DNA of 64,000 bases from Sesamum alatum. Its lineage: Eukaryota > Streptophyta > Magnoliopsida > Lamiales > Pedaliaceae. A model generated the notes under the pieces. The model worked only from the letters and a program-made list of their open reading frames with translations. It did not search any database and was not told the origin of the DNA. This document shows, one piece after another, positions 33,284-44,745 of this stretch. The stretch's first letter is position 1. Each line of letters starts with the position of its first letter. Location of the stretch: positions 25,529,636 through 25,593,635 of the forward strand of contig JACGWO010000002.1 in the NCBI GenBank assembly GCA_034509735.1. The letters are read 5' to 3'. A program made the translations under genes and the position numbers.

Positions 33284-35091
33284 CTGTAATATGAATAACA
33301 TACAGTGTTCGATGTCATGATCTTTTATGCAGAAAGATTCCTGATTCAAGTAGAATAGATTGCTTTGCTCGATGAGATGACATGATCACTCACCCTTGGC
33401 AATTCAAAGGTGTATTTAACTATGGGTTATTTTCAGTTGCCTTATTGGATCTGTTTGAAGTCTTTTTCTCTTTACGGATGCCAAAAATACACCCAAGAGT
33501 CAAATCAACATTTTCAGATTTTCAGCTTGAACCAGCATAACAATGAAGTTAGACAGGTTATATCTATGAACATAATGATTCAGTTTAGGTATGCTCCATA
33601 CACAAAATCTCTGGTATAACATCGGAAACCAGCTTCCATAATTTACACGGGACTTTTGATACTAACTCCAGACTTTTTCGAAAAATTATTTACACAACTT
33701 ATTACCAGTATGTGCCTAATCCTAGAAAGTTAACTGTTATAACTGCTAATAGCAAGAATACTAATTTGTTCTAGTTTTCTTGTAACATTTCTATGAGTTA
33801 AAAGGGAATCATAGGTCTGCTTTATACCTCTCTTTTGACTGCCTATAAAATAATAGACCAAAAAGCATAGGACTAAAGCCACTAGACATCATTTTTCTGG
33901 GTATAATATCCCATAGGTGAAGTTTCTAACTATAGCTTTTTTTTAAAAAAAAAATTTGGAGTAACTATATCTTTTTCACAATAGTTATTTATTTACAGGT
34001 TCCTGCAAATCCCTCATAAATGAACTACTCCACACATCCTACTTTGCTTCTGGAATCATTATCCCTGTTGAGTTAGGCTTTCAATTGGTGGAGTGATGAA
34101 CTAGGAGAATCATAATCAATTCTCTCTAAAACCAGGAGAATATAATCAGTTCGCTCTACAACAGGAGAATGATAATCAGTCAACTGACAATTCACATCAC
34201 CCTACTTCATGCATTACCAATAGTTAACAGACATCTTTTCTCATCCAAAATGAAGCTAAAATTAGGCAAAAAGTCAAGGAATAAATGGTCTGCACCATTG
34301 TTAAGACGTAAATGCATTCTTCATGTTTGTGCGGACGAATAACATTTATTTACAGGCAAACAGTAAGAGAACTAATCATCCATGCTATATGTGAGCAACA
34401 AGAAAAAAGAGATGATAAAAAAAATACTGGACAAAGTCACAGGAAATTTTAACTATTACGTGCCACAGATTAGCCTAACGTCTAGGAAATATATTTATCA
34501 TGGCCTCGAAGAAAACTTGTCAGTGCTACAAGTGCTTAACTAAAGCACCATGGACTTGGTAGTGGTGCTAATGCCCTAGCAATTGATGCTCTATTCAAGA
34601 GTCTTTAGCTGTAAGTCTATTATGGGGGTTACATAGTACTTACGTTGTCCCTTCTTCAAACGTATGTAATTAATTATCTGACCCTTTTTAAATCCTAGAA
34701 AAACAAACTGATAAAATCTCTCAATTTTTCGTGGTATGCACTCCACCACTATGTCCATTAGTAAGTCACTTGATCGTTATGTTGTACTGATGGTCAAGAC
34801 TACAATTCTTAGATTAACATGGACTTACTTTATTGTACAACACCAATTTTATCGCCGAAGACGGCAAAGATTATGTGCAGTAGTGATGAATGCATATTTA
34901 ACATTGAGAGAACATAAATAATGTGCCTAACTGAGAAACAAGGTATTATTGTAGAAATTTGCAATGGCTTCCGTTCCAGTACTTGCTAGCAGGATGAAGT
35001 AAATGCAGTCATGCAAGAGCCGAAGATTCCAACACTCAAAACTATAAAAAGGCCCCGCCAAAGAAAAATTTTCAGGACTAAATTTTCTTAC
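33284..35091 (-). other. Region of the MSH4 relic where ATPase exons are expected
   Basis: In a normal MSH4 gene the rest of Walker A and the segment up to the MTEM-type exon belong here. Reading the minus strand I found none. The stretch is AT-rich and contains only a short tandem repeat at 34112-34185. Highly diverged exons may have escaped me. Confidence 0.5.
34112..34185. repeat. Short imperfect tandem repeat (three units)
   Basis: The unit AGGAGAAT(C/G)ATAATCA is repeated at about 34112, 34135 and 34164 with related intervening sequence (TCTCTCTAAAACC, TCGCTCTACAAC). Confidence 0.7.
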
Positions 35092-36980
35092 ATGTTTGGG
35101 CCTGTAACAATTATCATATTTGATGCGTCAGATAGAAAAATGTTGTTCGCCTGGAAAAGCAAATTAAGCATACATTAGTTACTTGTGTTTTATTTCAACT
35201 TAGAAATGTCACAAGGTTGTCAAGCCAAAAAAACTGATGTGATTGTTAATGTCAGAATACGAACTTACAACGAACTCATTGTGCACACTTTCAAGGATTG
35301 GGTGCCTTCTTGAATCAATTGCCAATGGACCATCATCTACAATAAACATGAGGACATATGCAGTCATTATTATCATATTTCCGAGGCAATTAACTAAAAC
35401 CAAACTAGGTAACGATTATACTTACACGTAAACTGAGGTCTAGTATATTTGTCAACGGCTTCATGGATATTGTATGAGCAAATGAATTAACTATCATATC
35501 CAGAAGGCATAACACCTCCGCTAGAAGAGTGAGCACAGAGACATCCTCCCTTATGGCATCCATTAAGGCTGCGTGTTAAGAACGTACCATAGGTGAATAA
35601 TAATTGTCCTATCCAACAAAGATTGGAACAAATGTAAAACTTCAATTGATTTGATGGTTGAGAAACTGATCAAGGATGGGTGTTGTAAGAAGAAAACATT
35701 TACAAGCAAAAATAGGACAAGACTGCATGTCTAATCATTAATATTAATTGTTGAATTAGTTGAAAAGGCAGACAACCCTGTTATGGACATACATGGTCAA
35801 ATTCATGTACTTTTCCAGCAGATATCTCCATAAATCAAATAAATGTTATCACTTCAGGTAACAAACAGATGGTATCGTGTGGAGAAAACCAGTCTGGATG
35901 GTTAACAAAGAAAAAGTCATTTTCCAATTTAGCTAGATCAGAGGGATATGTACCTCAGAGGAAACAACACCTACGAAAAACTCAAAAAGTTAACATAATC
36001 CTGATGATTCGGAAAATTGTCCTATTCGTGCATAGATTGAGATGTGATCCAAGATCCATATTGCTCCATATTTTTGTTGGATATGATTCTTCCAACTTTG
36101 TGTTGGTAGGGCTCTCTTTGTGATAAGGATGAACGTACATCTCCTAGATTATGTGATATGATTATCATTCTTTCTCCAGTAGAGATTCTCTCCTAAGAAA
36201 AATCTTTCGATGTGTCTAAGTTCCTTCTTCTAGTATCACCAGAACTCCAAGGATTTAAGGTGTGTAATATGTGGGTAGCTCTTGCAGAAACCCATGGAGT
36301 CAAGCAAAGGCATATTCATGACCTATCAAATTGAGCAAATGCATTTTCGTGCTCCATTGAGGTGAAGGAAAGAAGTATTTGTGCTTCATTCCGTCAAGGG
36401 ACTTGTAGGCAAGCTTCAATCGAGATGTAGATCAACATTCAACTGCATGGGATTAAATTCAGCCTGCTATATATATTAATGAATATGTAAGAATCCCAAA
36501 AACCATTTGTACGTATTTCAGTCTATAAACTCTACAGAATTTAGACACTACTGTATGATAGATCCACTCAGGTCTATTATCCTTTTTTTTCCACCAGAAT
36601 GAGCATAACAATCTGAAACAGCACCAAGCACTTGCACACTCCAAGCATAATGGAAAGAAATTTTCTGAAGCAAAGCTTAATCATCATGCACTAAAAAAAG
36701 TATATACAACTTGTGTGCACTGTGGAACTTTTGCGATCTCAAGATAAATGAGGTCAGCTTGGAATATGCAGAAAAATCTGATTAAATCATATTACTATCA
36801 GACTTGTGAATACTAATTGTTACAAGTCATGGTTCAAAGTAGCTTTTCAGTGCAACTTAAGGAGACAAGTAAACATATGTTACAGATGATATTAAGTCGG
36901 TCAAGTTTAGACCAACCTTCCAGGAGAAATTCAGTCCGGATATAGCACTCTTTAGCTGCAGGCTTGTTCCTTACATTCAG
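35092..36980 (-). pseudogene. MSH4: MSH4 relic, block leading into the ATPase domain (four exons)
   Basis: 36917-36980 encodes LNVRNKPAAKECYIRTE. 35426-35568 encodes ALMDAIREDVSVLTLLAEV and MIVNSFAHTISMKP, then loses one base near 35456-35458 and resumes in another frame with DKYTRPQF. 35269-35336 encodes DGPLAIDSRRHPILESV. 35092-35150 encodes ANNIFLSDASNMIIVTGPNM, the first half of the Walker A motif, split by an intron at the same place as the phase requires. The following exon with the remaining SGKST-type residues is not visible below 35092. Confidence 0.88.
35569..36916 (-). other. Intron of the MSH4 relic
   Basis: AT-rich non-coding sequence between exons 36917-36980 and 35426-35568. 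I see no other gene or element with definable ends. Confidence 0.5.
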
Positions 36981-37414
36981 CTGCAATTAAAAGAAACAGT
37001 AAAGGAAAGAGTCATCATACTACCTATAAATGTAAACTCGGACATAGTGATGTTTGGGGTATTTCCAAGGTTACAACCATTTCTGGCAGAAAATGGATTG
37101 TAACTTTCTAACGCTCAGGTTCAATCAGAAGTTCCGGGCAATGAAATCCTCGACACAAGGTTACCCAACTTCAGCTTGGTGTCCGAGTGATCATAAACGT
37201 ATAACTGAACTTTTCTTAATGTTCCTATAGCTATTATAGAAGGGACCAGAATATGCACCCAACATCTTATCGGTAAAATACGTTTCTTATGAAAATTTGA
37301 CCCAAAACCATAGAACATGTACCTCTAGGATATCTCACATGGTTGCCTGGTTGTACCTAGAACACCAGATGAGTTCTAAATGACCTGGAGTGGAATTTAG
37401 TTATGGAATGGAAG

Positions 37415-38830
37415 AATGATCTTAACAAAAATGATACTTGGAGAGAGTAGATCTGCCACAATGATAAGAAAGTTGTAGGATGTAAATGCAAATTTACTAT
37501 CAATATAATGTTGATTGCACTGTTGAGAGGTATAAGGCAAAACTTGTAGTTAGGGCTTTGGCTCAAACCTATGGAAATTGATTATTAGGAGACACTTGCT
37601 CCAGCAGCAAAGAGAAACTCAATTTGGATCCGGCTATCTTTAGCAGTAAATTGTGATTGTTCATTACATCAGTTGAATGTGAAAAATGCATTCTTGAATG
37701 GAGATTTAGAGGAGGAAGTATATATGTACCTACCACCTACTTCTGAAAATAACATGGTTTCTCACAAAATTTTCAGGTTAAGAAAATCTCCAAATTAGCT
37801 TAAACAGCCTCCAAGGGCTTGGTTTGAACATTTTGGAAAAACAGTCAGAAGTCTTGGTTATAATCAAAGTCGGGCAGATCATACCAGGTTCTACAAACAA
37901 TCTACTAATGCAAAGATAGCTATATTGCTTGTTAATGTGGATGACATTATTCTAACAGGTGATGACTGTACAGAACTTGAAAATTTGAAGAGGAGACTTG
38001 CTATCTTTTTAAATCAAAACTCTAAAGACCTAGGTCCTTTAAAGTATTTCCTTGGGATGGACTTTATTAGATGAAAAGAGGGGATATTAGTCAACAAACA
38101 TAAATGTCTTGATTTACTTGATGAAACAGGCTTACTTGGGTGCAAGGCAACTAAGACTCCAATTGAGCCCTACATCAAACTCCACGAAGTGGAAAATATA
38201 GAGCGATATGAAAGACTTGTTAGGAAACTAATTTAGGAGGGATATAAAAGACTTGTTGGGAAACTAATTTACTTATCTGACACTTGTCCAGATATTTTCT
38301 TTATAGTTGGTATTGTGAGTCAGTTCATGCATTAACCGGGATAAGAGCGTTTTGGTGCTGTATACAGGATTTTGAGGTATCTAAAAGGGCCTGTTGGAAG
38401 AGGTCTGACGTAAACAAAAAGAAGTGATCTACTAGCTAAAGTTTACACTGTTACTCACCAGATGGGAGATACTACAGACCGAAATTCAATGTCTGGTTAT
38501 TTATCTAAGGGAACTGGGTGACTTGGCAAAGTAAGAAACAAAGTGTAGTTGCCAGCAGCAGTGCGGGAAGTGGAACTTAGATCAGGGTGCACATGGAATA
38601 TGTCAAGTAATATGGATCAAGAGATCATTGAAAGAATTAATGATTATAAACAAAAGCCATTGTGACAACAAAGCAACATTGTCAATAACTCATAATCCAG
38701 TTCTTCATGATAGGACAAAGCATGTGGAGCTGGAATAAACATTTTATCAAAAGAACATTGACAAGGGATTAATCTGTATGTTAAATGTTCCTATTCATTT
38801 ACTTCTTTCAGAGTTCAACAACAAAAATAA
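37415..38830 (+). pseudogene. Copia RT-RNase H relic inside an MSH4 intron, antisense
   Basis: Plus-strand fragments follow the order of Copia pol: a WVYK-region remnant near 37480, ETLAPAAKRNSIW near 37590, HQLNVKNAFLNGDLEEEVYM near 37670, the catalytic region LLVNVDDIILTGDD near 37930 (Y replaced by N before VDD), LKYFLGMDFIR near 38045, and RNase H pieces to about 38740. There are many stops and frame changes. No LTRs were found on either side. A roughly 36-bp tandem duplication (AAAGACTTGTTAGGAAACTA, then a second copy) lies at 38210-38270. It is unrelated to Copia A and C at the level of wording. Confidence 0.82.
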
Positions 38831-39064
38831 GCCCACAGCCGCACGTAAGGATCAACAACAAAAAGAGGCCATATCTTAACCAACCAAAAAAACATGATCA
38901 AGGAAAGAATACCGAACCATAAAGGTGGATAAGTGACACAATTATTTTCTTCCTCTCAATAAGCACGGACATAAGTATTTATATAACACACTTAATATTA
39001 AATATTAATGCAGGTGAATGAGCATGGCTAAGATTATGGTAAGCCAAGTGATAAGTCAACTCAC

Positions 39065-41843
39065 AGAGGCCAGTTCGAGAGAAGTGCAATGTATGTTGTT
39101 TCCATGTTTTATGACCTGGTAATAATCCATAAGGAGCATGTAAGGGAAGATTGTCAAACAAGGTGCTTCAAAGAAAATAAGTATGTTGTTCATCAACCTG
39201 GATGAACTTGCTGGAAGTTTTCCCTGTGTGTCCTTGTGAGGTATGCTAAAGTTGAAACCTTGCCTGTTGTTGTATGGGATTTTCAAATTCGGAAGCTTAA
39301 AATTCTCCCGATACTTGTTTGCCAAGTTATGTATTGCCGCAGAGATAGTTGATTAGAATGCAAGAAATGGAATACTTGGTGACAGAATTCATCCTTTCAT
39401 CTGGTAGAAAAACCTTCACTGGTGTCACAGAAAGATCTACGAGCAATATCTAGTAGCCCATCAATTCCTGCCTTGACAGCAAAACACTGCTGAGTTCGGG
39501 CAACAAAAGGGACACGTGCATGAAGAACATCTTCATGAATAAGCTCTCCAATCCTAAAACAACAATGTCTCACCATCATTGCATACTACATATTGACCAA
39601 AATGCTCGCTAAATCCAATGAGCAACAAAGCTGTGGCAGTTCATTGAGCGTCAACAAAATTGGAACAACATAAGCACCATTGGCCTTGATATGGCCAACA
39701 TAAAAGAGCTTTCTTGGGATGTTATTACTTATTCTAGCTCAGATTACTAGTAATCAAGTTAAAATAATAATATAACAATTTTTTTAAAAAATGATATTTC
39801 ACTTTTATCTGTGACATGCATGAGCAAACTTAGAGTTGATGATTCCTCTTGAATTGTCCAATTACACAGATAGAATGCATTCAACATGAAAAACAAAATG
39901 TAAGAACAGATTCTAAATTTATTTAATGGTTAAGACTTTGCATCCACTTGGTTGTCAACAAAAATATTTTCTTGTCCAAACACACAAAAGACTAATAAAC
40001 ATTGAAGTGCTTGACATTAAATAACATAGAGAAAACATGAACAGATTCACATTTATTATCCACGGCATTTTAACAATGGGATTATGATGAAACCAGAAGA
40101 AGCAAAAGCATGAGGAAGAAAGAAAACATGCACAATATACTTTTGATGCATCTTGCAAATGTCTAGCTATTGTTTTTCAAACAAACTGGAAAACTTCTCT
40201 TTTACTGATTAATTCTTATTCACCTGTCTTAACAAGAAGAACGGCCAAAGAGATTTGTGCATGTGGCCAATAAAGATGTGAGAATTGTGAACCAATACAT
40301 AAAAGATCCTCACATTGTCCATGATGATGGATTAATATGATCTTAATAAGAATCAAACTTGTATATTCTCCATCAAAACAGGAAGATTGTTTGATGTCGA
40401 GCACGAACACACAGATGAACATGAACAACTTAATAGCAGAAGTTACTACCAACTATACCTTGTCCTCATGGAAGCAAATTTTTCATTCTCGCATATAGAC
40501 TTCTAAACATTTCTTAGTAGAAAACAGTTGGCATCCTTAAGCGCCTAACAATGGTCAAAGATTGAAAACTCATCAGGACTAATTTATACAACATACACAA
40601 AGAAAGATTAATGTACCTTCGAGAATAATGGCACTGCATCTAGAGCCGTTTTGAGAAGAATAATGCTTGAGATCAATATTTGGCTCTTTATGGAATGGTC
40701 AATGGCCAAGACCCCATTAGTCACTTTCTTTTGCTTAAAGCAAAAGTGACAAAGGACTTTATCTGGACACAACATGAGTTCAACAATGTTGTATCAAAAA
40801 ACTATGTCACAGCTGCAAAAGTTACAAACTAAATTTCTCCATTATATTTTTCCAATGCTTACCAGTTTCCTTTGGAAACTTACAAAGAGCCTGGGACAAG
40901 CCAAAGAACAGCTGCTCATTGCTCATCAACTCATCCTGAAATTAAACTCAACAATCAAATTAACAGTATAGTGTACTCAAAGCTATTCGTGCTTTATTTT
41001 GAATTTTCGGCGTCCTTTCTCTTTTAAGCTTATACTTTTTGATGAGACAATTCAACAAGATATCTAAGCCAAAGAAAGTAAAAAGACCTAGTGCTGGGTC
41101 TCTCCTCGAAGCCAACCACTTATGGAAAAATTACACTTGCAAGACATCAAAAAATGAAATTGGCCTAAATGAAAGGAGTTTGTCTTTTCGGTTTATGAAC
41201 TTAAGCCACAAATGATCTTACATTTAATAAATTACAAGCTTGAAGCTTTCGGAATCAGTGGAACCTACTCTATACAAGTAGTTTAATCATTCAATTCCAC
41301 TTATAATAGATATTGATTGGAACTAAGAAGCCCCATAATATTACAGATGCTACTAGATCCACTTGCTGCAAGGAATTCTCAAATTGTGAAAAAAGGGGAG
41401 ATGTAATTAAATGGCAAGACGAATCATTCAAATATGACCAGCCATTTTTATCATACACCAAGCAGCTACAGTTGCAAACTTATTACTGAATTATTCAACT
41501 TTATGCTTTCGGTTGCGGAGTACTTTATACACTATAATTTCCAGCTTCAAATAGTCACATTATTTCAAGTAATATTGTTCCGAGGTAGAGTAATGATGCA
41601 TGTTGTTTGAATCAGACGCTATAACATGATACATTGGCGACAAAGCTAAGTTGCAAATTCTGGATTGTCTTGTTCTAATGTACAAAACAGTCATAAAGTA
41701 TAATTAATCAGAAGAAGAAAGATATCCAAGAGTAACAAGTTTTTGAGGGAATCATACTAAAGTTTACTAGGCAATCAAGTTGGGCATTGATAGTGTCAAT
41801 GTCTTTAAGAGGCTGCAAAAGATTGGCTCGCAACAGTCTAGTC
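39065..41843 (-). pseudogene. MSH4: MSH4 relic, core/lever block (seven exons)
   Basis: 41768-41843 encodes TRLLRANLLQPLKDIDTIN. 40863-40935 encodes DELMSNEQLFFGLSQ. 40617-40762 encodes DKVLCHFCFKQKKVTNG and SSIILLKTALDAV. 40459-40544 encodes LKDANCFLLRNV then TAG (40503-40505) then KSICENEKFASM. 39414-39553 encodes IGELIHEDVLHARVPFVA and FCDTSE. 39198-39336 encodes AIHNLANKYRENFKLPNL and QGFNFSIPHKD. 39065-39115 encodes VIKHGNNIHCTSLELAS. These are the MutS core (III/IV) regions. The exon at 39336 has GG instead of AG at its acceptor (37-38 of 393xx), and it lacks one base near 39211-39213, shown by phase arithmetic and by the protein alignment. Confidence 0.9.
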
Positions 41844-42892
41844 CTGCAGTGATCTAGATATATAAGATTTCTGGCTACAAAAACATGGCATCACTTCTGC
41901 AGACAAATCATATTATAAAATCAGCAGAGATGAAATCAACCTAGTAGTCTTTTCAAAGTCAGGTGTGCTTGGATTGTGTAGTTTCAACCTGTCTTACCTC
42001 ATTACCTATCTATCTAAACTTACATTTTGCTATATTTACATTTGCCAATCAATTGCACGATAGCCAGATGTACAAGGGAACTTTCTTTATAGGACTAAAT
42101 ATTTTGTGAGTTGCTGAATTCGGGGAGCAAATAAGGATAACTAGAGTATAGAAAGTAGAATAGAGCAAAGGAAGCTACATACACAGGATGGACGTAGTTC
42201 ATGCTCCGTTAAGATTAGGACTGAGAATATGAACACTTATGCAGCTATCTGACTTTAATTTTATTCTACTAGTAGTATCTTATAATATGTCTTTCATACA
42301 ATTACTTAGTTTTTCTCATTAAATTGTCTTTGGGTCTTCCCTAAAGCACGAATATATATGGTTGACATGATCACATATACATAGATCATTTCTTGAAACT
42401 GCAGAGAGTGAAGATAATTAGACAAAAAAGAAAAAAATTTGTTTAGAATTGTGATAAGAGGAGGGAGAGGGCGGAGCTAACCATGTTGGACGAAACAAAT
42501 ATTGTGTATGAATAACGGAGTACTGACATTTCCATTTTGAGCCCTCTAAATCAGTATTTCATTTCCTAAAATAGTTTTTCAGTTTTTAAACTCCACTGCT
42601 TGAAAAACTCCAGTTTCTCAATATGGATTTAATTGTTACTATTGGAAATAAGCAGGTAAAGATACATAAAATTCCAGCTCTTTTCAACTCCCAGGTGTGG
42701 TCCAGACCAAATTATTGGGATTCTGAAGACTGAAAAAAGGAAGTACATATCTTTGCGAGAAGTTGAACATAGTAATTTGCATTGTGATAACAATAACAAT
42801 ATATTCGTTCCACGAATAATACTCCTAAGAATTCATCAGGAAAAGGTCATAGTGTTATAAGAGAGAAAATCAATTATCTTCTTAATCTAAAC
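41844..42892. other. AT-rich sequence upstream of the surviving MSH4 exons
   Basis: N-terminal MSH4 exons would be expected here or further right, before the oxidoreductase gene. None could be recognised; a GAAAAGACTACTAG phrase near 41955 is a chance resemblance. Confidence 0.5.
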
Positions 42893-43740
42893 TAGGGGTG
42901 ATCAAAAAAATTTAAAACCGCCCAAAACCGCCCAAACCAAACCGAATCAAACCGTTTTTTTGTGATTTATCTTCCAAACCGCGATTCTAAATTTAGAGTA
43001 AAACCACACCGCACTATTGGTTTGGTTTTAATTTAGAGCTTTCAAAAAACCGTCAAAAACCGAACCGAACCGCTAAATATATAATTATCTTTTTGAACTA
43101 TATATATATATATATAATAATTTGATAAAATAATTAATTATTTAGAAGAATTTCATATTCAAATTATATAAACCCAAAAATTCATAGTAATTTGATAAAA
43201 AAAAATGTATTTAATTCTGTAAGCTCATTAGGACTTTAAGCTCATTAGATCCTTCTTCCACTTTCTCATTAGTTTTTCCCTCTTTTTTTTTTTCACTCCC
43301 TCTTTCCCTCCTCTCTCTTTTATCTCTTTCACCGCTTCTATTCTCTGTTCTGTCTCAGTCTCTTCGCTGCTCTTTGCTTTTTTCTATTCTTTCTCAATCT
43401 TCTCTTTTATCCCTTTTTCCCTCTCCTTTTCTCCTCTTCGTCCGCCGCGCCTCTACCGCCTTCACCAAGCGTCGTCACTAGCCCCGCCTGCCCCGCCGCA
43501 GAAATTTTGTGAAGTTTTTGAAAATCTTTATAATGTGATGTTGAAGTTCTTTGGTTCATCTTATATCACTTCAAATGTATTTTTTCGTGAACTTTACATG
43601 TGAGGTTTGTCTACTATGATGAATAAGGGAGACTACAACATAGCATCAATGACTATTCGCATGAGAGACAAATTCAATAAGTATTGGAAGAATATTGATA
43701 ATATGAATTGTTCTATCTAGAGTATTAGCTGGTTCTAGTT
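42893..43740 (+). mobile_element. hAT (Ac-type) element relic with transposase fragment
   Basis: Starts TAGGGGTGATCAAAA and continues with AACCG-type repeats (42910-43070), typical for hAT ends. After a pyrimidine-rich stretch (43255-43440), the plus strand from 43502 encodes KFCEVFENLYN, then FFGSSYITSNVFFREL and IASMTIRMRDKFNKYWKNID. This matches the region of plant hAT transposases around the M-x2-KF-x-KYW motif. A TGA interrupts it, and the rest of the transposase and the right terminus (CACCCCTA) are missing. Confidence 0.7.
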
Positions 43741-44745
43741 ATCAAATATTGATTAAGGATTAATTAAAGTTGATATGTTTTCTTGACAATATATTTGATA
43801 TGTCCATAACCGACCCTTCGCCTTTGTTGAATTAAGTATTTTCCTGTTACTTAATTTTCTAGATTGTCAATGTTTATATCAAACTCATGGCTTCTAGTTT
43901 CTAGATTATCAATGTTTGATATTAATTCTCTTGTTTATCATATTAAAGATGAGGGGGTTGAAGGTATCAATTATATGCAGTTAATGTTCTATTTATCTTC
44001 TAATATCCATAAACAACAACACATATCCTGTTGAGAATACTCGAAATCATCAAGTGGTAGCTTCAGCTCTTATTTCAATTTCCTGTCATTCAGACCAACC
44101 ATAAACCATGACTTGAAAAGTAGAAAAGTTGCATGAATAAATGGAGGCAAGTGCTTCTCTCAGAGGGTGTAAATGTTAGACGATTTTCTCAACTAAAAAC
44201 AATATTCTCCACAATATTCCCTTGTCCTACTTGGGTACTTGGAAATCATGATAAGAATGTCAATGCTTCAGGAGTTTCATTCAACAGTTGATATATTTTA
44301 AATCACATGTCAAATCAACTTTTAATAAAATCCATGAATACAATGCTTTAGGATTTTCTTTGCTCAACATTATACTAGATTTCACTCTTCTAGCAGTTTT
44401 TCATTTTATTTTGCTAGAAGGGGATGGAGGAATACTTTAGAGGACACAGACTTACAGATAATGAGTGGTTAGTGATGATAATTCCCTTCTCTGCTTCTAT
44501 CCTGTGCTTAATGCAATAGAAGATTTATTTCAAAGATGTTGGTAAATGTTTTTAAGCAGAATGTACACAGTTCCAAGACCAAAAGGGCCCCCAAAGAACA
44601 GACAAGAGAAATAGTGATCATGTGACTGTTGAGAAGCTCTGGAATTGCTTGGCCAGCCATTCACATATAACTATTTCTCCAACACTTTCGTTCTGTTGAT
44701 ATTGAGGAAGCAACCAGAACAAAGAACGTCGAACAATCGAGGTGC
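43741..44745. other. Intergenic region downstream of the oxidoreductase gene
   Basis: No gene seen. The right end should include the 3' untranslated region of the minus-strand gene; a possible polyadenylation signal AATAAA-like (TTTATT on plus) is near 44524. Confidence 0.5.

Larger units (their letters stand above)
32057..41843 (-). pseudogene. MSH4: MSH4 (MutS homologue 4) pseudogene, multi-exon relic
   Basis: MSH4 pairs with MSH5 as a clamp that stabilises meiotic recombination intermediates and promotes crossovers. Fourteen minus-strand exons are recognisable, in correct order and with compatible splice phases: 41768-41843, 40863-40935, 40617-40762, 40459-40544, 39414-39553, 39198-39336, 39065-39115, 36917-36980, 35426-35568, 35269-35336, 35092-35150, 33231-33283, 32246-32359 and 32057-32179. 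Signature phrases include TRLLRANLLQPLKD, GIDGLLDIARRSFCDTSE and FQLKDGPRH. Exons for the N-terminal domains, the lysine half of Walker A, the FTRMG-type segment, Walker B and the extreme C-terminus were not found. Lesions are a TAG codon, two 1-base deletions and a lost acceptor. The protein is therefore not made; identification as MSH4 rather than another MutS homologue rests on my memory of plant MSH4. Confidence 0.88.

Noticed and set aside
41930..41965. GAAAAGACTACTAG|GT on the minus strand as a possible MSH4 exon (KTT motif)
   Set aside because: The upstream codons do not fit MSH4 and the splice phase would drop a conserved glycine; judged a chance match.
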